A DNA stretch of 64,000 nucleotides from Candidatus Neomarinimicrobiota bacterium. Lineage in GTDB: Bacteria > Fidelibacterota > Marinisomatia > Marinisomatales > TCS55. This document shows, in pieces, positions 23,542-33,533 of this stretch (its first letter is position 1; every line of letters begins with the position of its first letter). The notes under the pieces were generated by a model. That model ran no database searches. It was not told the DNA's origin and worked only from the letters and a program-made list of their open reading frames with translations. Made by a program: the position numbers and the translations under genes. The stretch covers positions 1 through 64,000 of the forward strand of contig JABIDL010000041.1 in NCBI GenBank assembly GCA_018651745.1, written 5' to 3'.

Positions 23542-26239
23542 AATTCAACTCACTTTGAGCCGCAGCAAGCCTAGCTATTGGTATGCGAAAGGGGGAACAA
23601 CTAACATAATCTAAACCAATATTTTTACAGAATTGTATGGAATTGGGATCACCACCATGTTCTCCACAAATACCAATTTTTAGATTTGGCTTTACTTCAC
23701 GCCCTAAATCCACGGCCATGGATACAAGTTTACCAACACCGGAGACATCAAGGCTTTGGAAGGGGTCTCCGGGAAGAATATTTTGATCAAGATAATCAGG
23801 TAAAAACGAACCAATATCATCCCGACTAAACCCAAAAGTTGTTTGGGTAAGATCGTTGGTTCCAAAGCTAAAAAATTCAGCCTTTTTCGCGATTTCATCA
23901 GCGGTTAAACATGCTCGAGGTAACTCAATCATTGTTCCAACCAAAAAGTTTACCTTACTACCCGTTTGTTCCAATACCTCTTTTGCGACACTTCGAACAA
24001 TATTTTCCTGATTTACATATTCAGTCACGGCTCCAACCAGTGGAATCATGATTTCAGGATAAACAGAAACACCATCATTTGTAAGTTCTGCTGCAGCTTC
24101 TAAAATAGCTCTTGCTTGCATTTCTGTAATTTCGGGGTATGCGATACCGAGCCTACAACCACGATGACCCAACATTGGGTTTAGCTCATGCAACTCCGCA
24201 ATGCGTTTTTCAACCTGATTTGTTTCCAATCCGACATGTTTTGCCAGCTCATCAATTTGGGAATGTGTTAATGTCATGAATTCATGCAAGGGAGGGTCTA
24301 GTAAACGAATGGTAACAGGTTTTCCCTCCATTGCTTTTAAGATGCCTTTAAAGTCGTCCTTTTGAAATGGTAATAGTTCCATAACTGCAGCACGACGTGT
24401 TTTTTCATCATTTGATAAAATCATTTTTCGGATTGCTAAAATACGAGCTTCATCAAAAAACATATGTTCAGTTCTGCATAAACCAATTCCCTCCGCACCA
24501 AATTGAATTGCCTGATCAGCATCGCCAGGCGTATCGGCATTCGTTCTTATTTTTAATTTTCTAATACTATCTGCCCATTTCATTAGTTCTAGATATTCAG
24601 GGTGGGTATTGGGATTTGCCGGTATAAGATCAAGCTTCCCTTCATAAATTGTTCCTCGTGTTCCATTAAGAGTAATCCAATCGCCCTCCTTAAGAACTTT
24701 TTCACCAATTTGAACCGTTTTTTTCGAACCGTTTATATGAAGCGCAGAACAACCAACAACACAACATTTTCCCCAACCTCGCGCAACTAGAGCAGCGTGA
24801 GAAGTCATTCCACCCTTTGCCGTAAGGATTGCTTCTGCCGCATGCATTCCATGAATATCTTCTGGCGAAGTTTCTTCTCGTAGCAAAATAACTTGCTCGC
24901 CATTCTTATTCCATGTTTCCGCATCATCTGCGGTAAAAACGATCTTTCCCGACGCTCCCCCCGGTCCCGCAGGAAGGCCTTTCGCAAGCAATACGGCTTG
25001 TTGCTCACTTTGGGCATCTAGCATAGGATGAAGGAGCTCATCTAATTGTTCAGGGTTCACACGCATAAGAGCAATTTCTTTTGTAATCATTCCCTCGTTT
25101 GTCATATCTACTGCCATTTTAATAGCCGCCATTCCAGTGCGTTTTCCCACACGAGTTTGCAACATCCACAACTGACCATTTTGAATAGTGAATTCAATAT
25201 CCTGCATATCGGAATAATGAGTCTCGAGGATAGATCGTATCCCAAGGAGTTCTTCGTAAATATCCGGCATAGATTTTTCAAGAGACTTCATCAACTGTGT
25301 GTCATCTGTTTTTGTAGATTCGTTTAGCGGATTTGGAGTACGTGTTCCGGCGACAACGTCTTCACCTTGTGCATTTGTCAGCCATTCTCCATAAAATACA
25401 TTTTCACCGGTGGCTGGGTTCCGAGTGAAAGCAACTCCCGTTGCCGACTCTTCTCCCATATTTCCGAACACCATTGCTTGAACATTGACAGCGGTCCCCC
25501 ACTCTCCCGGAATATTTTCAATACGACGGTAATTCACAGCACGTTTCCCATTCCAGCTTCTAAAAACCGCTTCGATTCCACCCCATAATTGTTCATAATG
25601 ATCATCGGGAAAATCCTTCCCCAACGTATTTTTAATTTCTACCTTGAACAACTCTGATATTGTTTTCCAATCTTCTCCCGAAAGATCAGTGTCTGCTGTA
25701 TAATTTTTATCATTTTTATAGTGGTCTAAAATTTTCTCGAGCTTAAACCTAATGCCCTGTCCATCCTTAGGATCAACTCCGGTAGCTTTTTCCATTACAA
25801 CATCTGCATACATCATCATCAATCTTCGATAGGCATCATACACAAACCGGGGATTATTTGTTTTTTTAATTAACCCAGGAATGGTTTTAGAAGTAAGACC
25901 AACGTTTAATACCGTTTCCATCATTCCAGGCATGGAAATTCGCGCCCCTGAGCGAATTGATACTAAAAGAGGATCGACCATATCCCCAAAGGAACCATCT
26001 ATTTCGCTTTCCATTTTTTTGATTGATCCTACTGCTTCATTTTTTAAACTCTCTGGGTATGCATTTTCGTTTTCATAATAATGGGTACAAACTTCAGTTG
26101 TTATTGTAAACCCTGGGGGAACGGGTATTCCAAGATTGACCATTTCGGCCATATTTGCGCCTTTCCCGCCTAAAAGATTTTTCATATTTGCGGCTCCATC
26201 AGCACGCCCTCCGCCAAAAAAATAAACATACTGGTTCAT
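23540..26239 (-). CDS. ppdK: pyruvate, phosphate dikinase
   Basis: Full-length PPDK of 899 residues, cytosolic, interconverting pyruvate + ATP + Pi with phosphoenolpyruvate + AMP + PPi. The N-terminal nucleotide-binding domain begins with LLGGKGANMAEM. The swivelling phosphohistidine domain holds GGMTSHAALVARGWGK with the catalytic His. The C-terminal TIM barrel includes the FGTNDLTQTTFG and GICGEHGGDP blocks, with the catalytic Cys in GICGEH. Single gene, divergent from the ABC binding protein. The AMP/PPi form fits reversible glycolysis/gluconeogenesis. Confidence 0.97.
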   Translation of the reverse strand: MNQYVYFFGGGRADGAANMKNLLGGKGANMAEMVNLGIPVPPGFTITTEVCTHYYENENAYPESLKNEAVGSIKKMESEIDGSFGDMVDPLLVSIRSGARISMPGMMETVLNVGLTSKTIPGLIKKTNNPRFVYDAYRRLMMMYADVVMEKATGVDPKDGQGIRFKLEKILDHYKNDKNYTADTDLSGEDWKTISELFKVEIKNTLGKDFPDDHYEQLWGGIEAVFRSWNGKRAVNYRRIENIPGEWGTAVNVQAMVFGNMGEESATGVAFTRNPATGENVFYGEWLTNAQGEDVVAGTRTPNPLNESTKTDDTQLMKSLEKSMPDIYEELLGIRSILETHYSDMQDIEFTIQNGQLWMLQTRVGKRTGMAAIKMAVDMTNEGMITKEIALMRVNPEQLDELLHPMLDAQSEQQAVLLAKGLPAGPGGASGKIVFTADDAETWNKNGEQVILLREETSPEDIHGMHAAEAILTAKGGMTSHAALVARGWGKCCVVGCSALHINGSKKTVQIGEKVLKEGDWITLNGTRGTIYEGKLDLIPANPNTHPEYLELMKWADSIRKLKIRTNADTPGDADQAIQFGAEGIGLCRTEHMFFDEARILAIRKMILSNDEKTRRAAVMELLPFQKDDFKGILKAMEGKPVTIRLLDPPLHEFMTLTHSQIDELAKHVGLETNQVEKRIAELHELNPMLGHRGCRLGIAYPEITEMQARAILEAAAELTNDGVSVYPEIMIPLVGAVTEYVNQENIVRSVAKEVLEQTGSKVNFLVGTMIELPRACLTADEIAKKAEFFSFGTNDLTQTTFGFSRDDIGSFLPDYLDQNILPGDPFQSLDVSGVGKLVSMAVDLGREVKPNLKIGICGEHGGDPNSIQFCKNIGLDYVSCSPFRIPIARLAAAQSELN

Positions 26240-26347
26240 ATAAGTATTACCTCATTAAGTTAAATTAGCGTAGAAGTTAACAGGATATCTTTTTGTCTCG
26301 CAAGGAAGATTCCTAACTTTATACGAATATTATAAATTAATGATACC

Positions 26348-27901
26348 ATGAAAACAAAATTAATTAATTGCCATGCTTTAACTGTTTTTACCACTTGCTT
26401 AATACTCTTTACAAATTGTGGTAAAAACAAACGGGACGCTAATTCATTAAACTTAGCTCTTATTACTGATATTCGAGGTTTTGACCCAGCTTTTGCCACA
26501 GACATCAGAACAGGTGGAATGATGGCATTGGTTTATGATAACCTTGTTCAATTTGGGGAATCTACTGAATTAATTCCCGGCATAGCACATTCTTGGGACG
26601 TAAATGAAAGTGGTCAGAAATACACTTTTTTTCTGAACACAACTGCTAGATTTCATGATAGCACTTTTGTAACATCATCCGATGTAATAGCATCTTTTAT
26701 GCGTTTATTATCTCCGGAAATAGGGTCTCCACAATCATGGCTTTTTAATAAGGTAAAAGGTGCAAATAAATATACGAATGGGAACGCACCTTTTGTATCT
26801 GGTCTAAAGAATATAAACGATTCTACATTGGTCATTGAGCTTATGGAACCCTTTGCGCCCTTTATTCAATATCTGGCAATGCCATCAGCGTCAATAATTA
26901 ATATTAAACACGAAGCAACTATTAAAGAAATCCCATCAGGCAGCGGGCCATGGATAATGAAAAATTGGGAGCGCGACGGATTTATCTCTTACGAACGAAA
27001 TGAGCATTATTGGGGGGTCCTTCCCAAATCTAAAAAATTGTCATTTCGAATTTTATCCGAATCAATGGCTCGAATGGCCGAATTTGAAGCTGGGAATTTA
27101 GATATTGTTAAAATTCCAGATATAGAACTAACACGATGGAAGAAAAAGGCAAACTGGACAGGGCAAGTTGTTGGAAAAGACGAGTTGAGCATTTGGTATA
27201 TAGGGATGAATTACATCCGACCTCCATTTAATGATCGACGAGTAAGGTTGGCAATGAATCTAGCTTTGGATAGACAAAAAATAATATCACTACTCTTATC
27301 TGGATCCGGGACGCTAGCCGAAGGCCCTGTCCCCCCACAGCTTATGAGCGCTATACAAAATAATCCGTTTCCTTTTAATCCTGAAAAAGCAATCCGGCTA
27401 TTAGAATCTGCGGGATATAAGAATGGATTGAAAACGAAGTTATGGGTTGCGGGCGGCTCAGAAATGTTTCATGTATTGGAAGCATTTCAATCGTATTGGG
27501 AAGCCGTTGGAATTACGGTTGAAATTGTAAATAGCGATTGGAATGTATTTAAAACAGCAGTTCGTCAAGGCACAGTTGATTTATATTATCTTGATTGGTA
27601 TGCAGATTATCCAGATGCAGAGAATTTTTTATATCCTCTTTTTCACAGTCGAGAATCTATGACAAAAAGAAGTCGATACAGCAACCCGGAAGTCGATAAA
27701 AATATTGAAATGATTCAGCGATTAACTCCCGGTGAAAAACGAAGCATCCTAATTGAAGAAACTCATATGATGATTAAAAATGATGCGCCGTGGGTGTTTT
27801 TATGGCACGGGAAAACCCATACTGCAGTTCAGCCTTGGATTAAAGGCTATGCACCTAAACTTATTTTTAATGCCGAAAGATATTTAACGATTCATCAATA
27901 A
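26348..27901 (+). CDS. ABC transporter substrate-binding lipoprotein (peptide/opine/nickel, family 5)
   Basis: 517 residues; the signal peptide ends in a lipobox (LFTNC, Cys25). SBP_bac_5 features are clear: the LNLALITDIRGFDPAF start, YDNLVQFGESTELIPGIAHSW, and the hinge segment around VRLAMNLALDRQKI. It should capture short peptides in the periplasm and deliver them to the two permeases encoded just downstream (five-base gap). No DppD/DppF-type ATPase gene is in the window, so the ATPases must be shared or distant. Confidence 0.93.
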   Translation: MKTKLINCHALTVFTTCLILFTNCGKNKRDANSLNLALITDIRGFDPAFATDIRTGGMMALVYDNLVQFGESTELIPGIAHSWDVNESGQKYTFFLNTTARFHDSTFVTSSDVIASFMRLLSPEIGSPQSWLFNKVKGANKYTNGNAPFVSGLKNINDSTLVIELMEPFAPFIQYLAMPSASIINIKHEATIKEIPSGSGPWIMKNWERDGFISYERNEHYWGVLPKSKKLSFRILSESMARMAEFEAGNLDIVKIPDIELTRWKKKANWTGQVVGKDELSIWYIGMNYIRPPFNDRRVRLAMNLALDRQKIISLLLSGSGTLAEGPVPPQLMSAIQNNPFPFNPEKAIRLLESAGYKNGLKTKLWVAGGSEMFHVLEAFQSYWEAVGITVEIVNSDWNVFKTAVRQGTVDLYYLDWYADYPDAENFLYPLFHSRESMTKRSRYSNPEVDKNIEMIQRLTPGEKRSILIEETHMMIKNDAPWVFLWHGKTHTAVQPWIKGYAPKLIFNAERYLTIHQ

Positions 27902-27906
27902 AAATT

Positions 27907-28845
27907 ATGGTTCGGTACATCATCAAGCGAGTTTGGCAATCGATTCCGGTTATCTTGGGCGTCATTATAATCACATTTATATTAATGTATATCATTCCAG
28001 GCGATCCCGTTATTTCGATGGTAGGAGAGCGGTTTGACGAAGCGCGCATACAAGAATTAAGAGAAGATTTACATTTAAACGATCCACTGTGGAAGCAGTT
28101 TACAATGTATTTGAGCAATGTTGTCCGAGGGGATTTAGGAACATCCTTTATTACAGGAAGGTCAGTGACTTCTGACTTGCTGCAAAAATTTCCAAATACC
28201 GCATTGCTTGCTGCCTCGGCGATGTTTATTGCTGTTCTAATGGGAGTTAGTTTGGGAGTGATATCGTCATTGCGCCCCAATTCCTTATTAGACAGAGGCC
28301 TTATGGTTTTTGCTTTAGCCGGCATATCCACTCCGGTATTCTGGCTAGGATTAATGCTGGCAATGTTTGTGGGAGTATATTTGCAATGGCTTCCACCTAC
28401 TGGGTTTGGTGGCATTGAGTATTTAATTCTTCCCGCCATTACCCTTGGTGTTCGATCCGCAGCATATTTGGCGCGAATCACGAGGGCATCAATGCTGGAT
28501 GTATTGAATAAAGATTATATTCGAACGGCTCGTTCAAAACGAGTACCTGAATGGCTTGTTGTAATGAAACACGCTTTCCCAAATGTTTTGATTCCCGTAA
28601 TAACGGTGATAGGAACAGACTTTGGCAGTTATCTTTCCGGCGCTGTTTTGACGGAATCAATTTTTGGTTGGCCCGGTATTGGAAGATTTGCTCTTGAAGC
28701 AATTTTAAAACGGGATTTCCCCGTAATTCAGGGAACCGTTCTCTTTATGGCATTGATGTTTATTACAGCAAATATGCTAGTAGATATTTTATACGGCGTT
28801 ATAGACCCTCGAATCAGGATGGAAAGTAATGGTTCCGAAAACTAA
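27907..28845 (+). CDS. peptide ABC transporter permease, DppB-like
   Basis: 312 residues with six membrane helices and the first helix typical of DppB (LGVIIITFILMYIIPGDPV). The EAA-type contact loop for the ATPase is near RITRASMLDVLNKDYIRTARSKRV. Overlaps the next permease by 17 bases, so the two are co-translated. Works with the lipoprotein at 26348 and the DppC-like gene. Confidence 0.94.
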   Translation: MVRYIIKRVWQSIPVILGVIIITFILMYIIPGDPVISMVGERFDEARIQELREDLHLNDPLWKQFTMYLSNVVRGDLGTSFITGRSVTSDLLQKFPNTALLAASAMFIAVLMGVSLGVISSLRPNSLLDRGLMVFALAGISTPVFWLGLMLAMFVGVYLQWLPPTGFGGIEYLILPAITLGVRSAAYLARITRASMLDVLNKDYIRTARSKRVPEWLVVMKHAFPNVLIPVITVIGTDFGSYLSGAVLTESIFGWPGIGRFALEAILKRDFPVIQGTVLFMALMFITANMLVDILYGVIDPRIRMESNGSEN

Positions 28846-29842
28846 AGGCATGTGGTTATCCGTTTGGCTACGATTGAAATCCAACTCTGCAGCAGTAGTC
28901 GGTTTGGCCCTTGTTGCTTTTATAATGCTTATGGGATTATTTGCACCCATTGTTGCACCTATGAGCCCAACTACACAGATATTAGAATATAGAAATGTTC
29001 CGCCGGGGTTTAGCGGCCACATAATTCGTTTTCGATATGCACCTTCTTTGCCGGAACAAGTAGAAGCCGTTTCCTCCCTAAAAAGATCGGGGAATAAAAT
29101 TGAATACACAGATCTCGCTGGGCGGAAAAAGACAATCCTTAATTCGCAAATTACATTTGAGGACGATGTTTTTTTCCTGTTGGGTGCGGATCATTTTGGA
29201 AGAGATATTTTTTCTCGACTTGTGTATGGTGCCAGGATATCATTAATTGTAGGATTTAGTGCCAGTTCAATTTCCATGTTGATTGGTGTTTTTTTAGGAG
29301 CATGGGCAGGGTACCGCGAAGGATTTATTTCTAAAATCATTATGAGGTTTACAGACATAATGTTTGGTTTTCCTACTTTGTTATTTTTAATTGGAATAAC
29401 CGCTGCATTTGACCCCAGTCTTACTGTAGTATTTATTGCAATTGGTTTGGTTTCTTGGCCCGGTATGTGCAGGTTGATGAGGGGACAAGTTCTCAAAATA
29501 AAAGAAGAACAATTTGTTTATGCAGCGCAAACGCTTGGCTATTCCACCCAAAGAATTTTATGGAAACATATTTTACCAAATTGTATTGCACCGATTTTGG
29601 TGACATATACTTTAGGAATTGCAGGCGCAATAATGGCTGAAGCAAGTTTGTCTTTTCTTGGTTTAGGCGCTCAGCCACCTACACCCAGCTGGGGGTCAAT
29701 GATAAACAATGGAAAAGATTTTATGCGAATAGCACCGTGGATTTCATTGAGTCCTGGAATTGCCATTGCTATGACGGTTATGGGCTTTAATTTTCTTGGC
29801 GATGGATTGCGCGATGCGCTCGATCCAACAATGAAAGAATAA
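28829..29842 (+). CDS. peptide ABC transporter permease, DppC-like
   Basis: 337 residues. The N-terminal OppC_N helix (VVGLALVAFIMLMGLFAPIV) and the binding-protein-dependent transport domain (about 145-335) are clear; the EAA loop lies near REDQ-like segment VLKIKEEQFVYAAQTLG. The start at 28829 lies inside dppB; a start a little later is possible. An extra loop of about 80 residues between helices 1 and 2 is longer than in E. coli DppC but is common in this subfamily. Confidence 0.93.
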   Translation: MVPKTKGMWLSVWLRLKSNSAAVVGLALVAFIMLMGLFAPIVAPMSPTTQILEYRNVPPGFSGHIIRFRYAPSLPEQVEAVSSLKRSGNKIEYTDLAGRKKTILNSQITFEDDVFFLLGADHFGRDIFSRLVYGARISLIVGFSASSISMLIGVFLGAWAGYREGFISKIIMRFTDIMFGFPTLLFLIGITAAFDPSLTVVFIAIGLVSWPGMCRLMRGQVLKIKEEQFVYAAQTLGYSTQRILWKHILPNCIAPILVTYTLGIAGAIMAEASLSFLGLGAQPPTPSWGSMINNGKDFMRIAPWISLSPGIAIAMTVMGFNFLGDGLRDALDPTMKE

Positions 29843-29847
29843 ATGTT

Positions 29848-31149
29848 GTGACTATAAATAATCATATAAAAAAATACATTCTTTCCAATCTTGTTGAAGA
29901 GAAATCAAGAAAAATTGGTATTGAGTTGGAATGCATTTTTTATGATGGAAATTTGAATAGAATTCCGGTAAACCCATGTAATCAGTTTTCAGCAACAGAT
30001 TTGTTGAACGCAATACAACACACTGAAATTATTAATAGAAAAGGTGTTACAACATCACTTGAGCCTGGCGGACAAATTGAATGGGGCTCTACGCCGTTTA
30101 TCAACCTCCACGATATTCATGATCAACTAGAAATGTTTATGGAAACCCTTTTGAAAGTAGCCTCGCATCATGGACTTTTTCTCGCCGATTATGCGATGGA
30201 CCCTCTTTACAATCCAACCGAAGTTGAATTAATTGACTTTAAAAAATATCATCTAATGCATGATCGGTTTATGTTAATCGGTCAACATGGCCAATGGATG
30301 ATGCGGTGTTCAAACAGTGTCCAAGTTAACATCGATTTGACATCAGAAACTGATGCTGAAGAAATGGCATTTATAGTAGATTGTATTACTCCAATTATAT
30401 CACTTTTATTTTCAAACAGCCCGTTTGCAGCAGGGGAAATATCGGGGGATAAAAACCTAAGATATTGCATTTGGAATGAAACCGATCCTGTAAGGACAGG
30501 GTTTTTATTAGACCACGGAATAGCTGAACCCAAAAATCTACTCAATGATTTATGCGAATATATAACAACGGTTCCTTCTATCTTTTCCTTAGATAAAGAA
30601 AATCATTATGAAGCATTTGATGGAACATTGGGCGATCGGTTAGAAGGGCTTGAAGCGTCTGGAGAATTAAAACAGAGTGATATTCTTACAGCTTTACACC
30701 AGATATTTACCCACGTTCGTTTCAAAAATGTAATTGAAGTTAGAGGAATGGATAGACCTCCAAGAGGATATGAAATGGCCCCGGTAGCATTGTGGACGGG
30801 AATACTTATGGTGAGTGAAACCAGAAAAGAAATTATGGAAATATTAGAAAAGTGGTCGGTTAACGACAGAAAAACTTTGAGGAAAACAGTAGAAAAAATA
30901 GACATAACTCAATTAGGGCCAAATGGCAAAACTTTAGAAGACTGGATTCGCACTTTTTGTAAACTCGCTATTACCGGTTTAAAAATTCGATCAGAACAAT
31001 TTAAATGGGACAATGAAGATAAGTACTTGAAACCCTATTTAAATCTCATTGATTCGAATGGAATTTTATCGCAATCAATTCAGGAAGAATTTCGAAAGAC
31101 CGATGCTTCATTGCGCACATTTATTATAAACAGGATAACAAATGAATAA
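29848..31149 (+). CDS. glutamate-cysteine ligase-type enzyme (GCS2 / plant-EgtA type)
   Basis: 433 residues, GTG start five bases after the permease stop. GCS2-family features: an ATP/Mg2+ site around RKIGIELECIF (about 21-31), the conserved block SLEPGGQIEWGSTP, and MMRCSNSVQVNIDL. The reaction is ATP-driven formation of a gamma-glutamyl bond, as in GshA or EgtA. No glutathione synthetase or ergothioneine gene is nearby, so the acceptor may be Cys or another amine. Overlaps the amidotransferase gene by eight bases. Placed with a peptide importer and two gamma-glutamyl hydrolases. Confidence 0.85.
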   Translation: MTINNHIKKYILSNLVEEKSRKIGIELECIFYDGNLNRIPVNPCNQFSATDLLNAIQHTEIINRKGVTTSLEPGGQIEWGSTPFINLHDIHDQLEMFMETLLKVASHHGLFLADYAMDPLYNPTEVELIDFKKYHLMHDRFMLIGQHGQWMMRCSNSVQVNIDLTSETDAEEMAFIVDCITPIISLLFSNSPFAAGEISGDKNLRYCIWNETDPVRTGFLLDHGIAEPKNLLNDLCEYITTVPSIFSLDKENHYEAFDGTLGDRLEGLEASGELKQSDILTALHQIFTHVRFKNVIEVRGMDRPPRGYEMAPVALWTGILMVSETRKEIMEILEKWSVNDRKTLRKTVEKIDITQLGPNGKTLEDWIRTFCKLAITGLKIRSEQFKWDNEDKYLKPYLNLIDSNGILSQSIQEEFRKTDASLRTFIINRITNE

Positions 31150-31870
31150 ACCGTTGGTTGGAATAAATCCATATTATTATGAATGGGATGATGCACTTTG
31201 GAACGGTACAAAAGATCGGTATTATAATGCGGTCTGGCATGGCGAGGGAATACCCTTTACAGTTCATTATCCTGATGACAATGAAGGTGTCAATAATATT
31301 GCGGATACAATTGACGGGCTTATAATGGTTGGCGGTCCGGATATCCCAAATGATTTATATAACGGCAAGCATCCGGAACTTTTGGATAAAGATATTCTTC
31401 ATCCTACGCGAGAAGCATTTGATAGAGCACTTTGTTGCGCGATGAGAAAACGAAAAAAACCAATTTTAGCTATTTGCTTAGGCATGCAACAGATAAATGT
31501 TATTTCTGGTGGGACATTATATGAGGATTTAAATGTGCAATTTAAAAATCCAGCATCTCATGGAGAATTTAAAGGAAATGTCGCCTATCACTCAGTTACT
31601 ATTAATGAGAGTAGTTTACTTTATCAGATTATTGGGAATAAAACTATTGAAGTTGCATCCACGCACCACCAGGGGATTAGGACACTCGGCAAAGGATTAA
31701 AAAGTGTTGCAACGGCACCTGACGGACTTATTGAGGCGATTGAGGACAAAGAACGACCCGAGGCGTTTATTGCAGTCCAATGGCATCCTGAGCTAATGCC
31801 GGGGAATCCCGATCAATTAAAATTGTTTAAATGGCTTTCAGAGGAAGCTAGCAACAGAAAAGAATCCTAA
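31142..31870 (+). CDS. class I glutamine amidotransferase-like gamma-glutamyl hydrolase (peptidase C26, PuuD-like)
   Basis: 242 residues. Catalytic triad visible: Cys112 in AICLGMQQ, His216 and Glu218 in QWHPE. The HHQGI segment (176-180) is typical of the C26 family that includes PuuD and other gamma-glutamyl hydrolases. It should cut gamma-glutamyl amide bonds in the cytosol. It overlaps the ligase gene by eight bases, so the two are coupled. The exact substrate is unknown. Confidence 0.88.
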   Translation: MNKPLVGINPYYYEWDDALWNGTKDRYYNAVWHGEGIPFTVHYPDDNEGVNNIADTIDGLIMVGGPDIPNDLYNGKHPELLDKDILHPTREAFDRALCCAMRKRKKPILAICLGMQQINVISGGTLYEDLNVQFKNPASHGEFKGNVAYHSVTINESSLLYQIIGNKTIEVASTHHQGIRTLGKGLKSVATAPDGLIEAIEDKERPEAFIAVQWHPELMPGNPDQLKLFKWLSEEASNRKES

Positions 31871-33372
31871 CAGACTATTCCCACACCGCCCCTGCGCTGA
31901 TCGCCAACCGCCGCATCATTTGTTACAGCATTTACCCCTCCAAAAAACATATTTTGATTGTTCCATTTTATAATGTCCACTTCTTCTGGAATTTTGTTTT
32001 GAAAATCTAGTTTTATTCCTGGCTCACAATGGAGGCTAGACCCCTCCAAATGAATTCGAGGATGAGCTATAGAAGTTTCAATATCTTTATTATTTTGAAA
32101 ATAATTAATGATGACTTGCGATATTGCAGAACGAATTCTATTACTGCCTCCACTTCCAAGAATAAGTTCAGGACCCGCATCACTAGCAACAATTGTAGGA
32201 GCAATCATACTTGGGATTCTGACTTGCTTTTCCCAAAGATGAAATCCATCGGGGTTTAAGTCTTCTTCTCCCAACATATTATTTAACACGACTCCCATCC
32301 CAGGGATACTATATCCACTGCCTTCACCATTTGTGGTGGTGATGCTAACGGCATTTCCCTCTTTGTCCAAAATACTTACTTGGGTAGTATCACCCCTACC
32401 GCTTGGATTGGTTTTCTTAAACACCCATTCCTGGTTTTCAATTTTTGATTTAAATGTGTTAATATTATTTTTTGAAAGAATATTATAAGATTCTTTTTTA
32501 TAATGATGCCGAGCTTGATGGGTGATGTTCATTGCTAGGGCAATATTCTCAGGCGAAGGGGATAGTTTGCTCTCATTAAGAATAGCCAAAAAGAATCCAA
32601 TAAGTGTTCCCCCCGTTGATGGTGCAGGATTTGAATAAATTGTTTTTCCATGATATTGGGATTTTACAGGATGCCTTCGATATACTTGATATTGTTGCAA
32701 CGCTCGCTCATCTAAAAAACCGCCCGATTTAGATTGCGAGAGAATAAGGTTAGATCCTATTCCGCTGTAAAAGTAATCGGGCCCTTCTTTTATCAAGATT
32801 TCTAAAAAATCACCAAAATCAGGATTTTTAAGAATATCCCCTTCGCCGATTAACGTTCCATCTGATTTAGTTAATATTTGTTCATCTAATTGATTATAGG
32901 TAAGAATTGGCTCAAGTAATTTTATTACATATGCTTGACATTTGTTTAAACGAATTCCGAATCGTGCGGCCCGAATAGCAGGTTCCATTACTTGTTCAAT
33001 CGGCAAAATGCCCAATTCTTTATGAATCTGGAATAATCCCTTTATACATCCGGGCACAGCAATAGACCCCTTCCCAATATGAAACAGCTGCTTAGTTGTA
33101 CCAAAATTAACCACGGTTTCAAAAAATTCGATATTCCTGTTTTTGTCCGTTTTTGGTGCATCTACAAAAAAATCGTATACGATGGGTTTTTTATTTTTTG
33201 GCCAAGCCAAACAGGCTCCACCGCCCCCTGCACTTGTGAGTGCATATTCAGATGTCATAGATGTTAAAACTGCTGCTACAGCAGCATCGAAGGCATTACC
33301 TCCAGACTCTAAAATATGTTGCCCAGCTTCTGCGGTGTGTTTTTCTCCTGCGGCTATCAATCCGTATTTCAT
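31867..33372 (-). CDS. ggt: gamma-glutamyltransferase family protein
   Basis: About 501 residues from the ATG at 33372; an in-frame start at 33411 would add 13 hydrophobic residues. GGT signatures: GGNAFDAAVAA near the start, GRGDTTQVS with the nucleophile Thr (first Thr after GRGD, about residue 329), then ITTTNGEGSGYSIPGMGV. Maturation into two subunits is expected at that Thr. Most bacterial GGTs are periplasmic, but no convincing signal peptide is seen, so it may act in the cytosol. Convergent with the C26 gene, overlapping by four bases. Confidence 0.9.
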   Translation of the reverse strand: MKYGLIAAGEKHTAEAGQHILESGGNAFDAAVAAVLTSMTSEYALTSAGGGGACLAWPKNKKPIVYDFFVDAPKTDKNRNIEFFETVVNFGTTKQLFHIGKGSIAVPGCIKGLFQIHKELGILPIEQVMEPAIRAARFGIRLNKCQAYVIKLLEPILTYNQLDEQILTKSDGTLIGEGDILKNPDFGDFLEILIKEGPDYFYSGIGSNLILSQSKSGGFLDERALQQYQVYRRHPVKSQYHGKTIYSNPAPSTGGTLIGFFLAILNESKLSPSPENIALAMNITHQARHHYKKESYNILSKNNINTFKSKIENQEWVFKKTNPSGRGDTTQVSILDKEGNAVSITTTNGEGSGYSIPGMGVVLNNMLGEEDLNPDGFHLWEKQVRIPSMIAPTIVASDAGPELILGSGGSNRIRSAISQVIINYFQNNKDIETSIAHPRIHLEGSSLHCEPGIKLDFQNKIPEEVDIIKWNNQNMFFGGVNAVTNDAAVGDQRRGGVGIVC

Positions 33373-33533
33373 AATACTAAATAAACTAAATGTCGTCACA
33401 ACACAAAACAAGGCTGTATTAATGTAATAGAATGAGTAAGTTTATTTATGGCGACAAGTTTTTTAGCTAATTTTAGTTTAAAACAAACTGGTGTTTTTTC
33501 AGACCAATTGTTACATCCGAATATGTGTTATCA

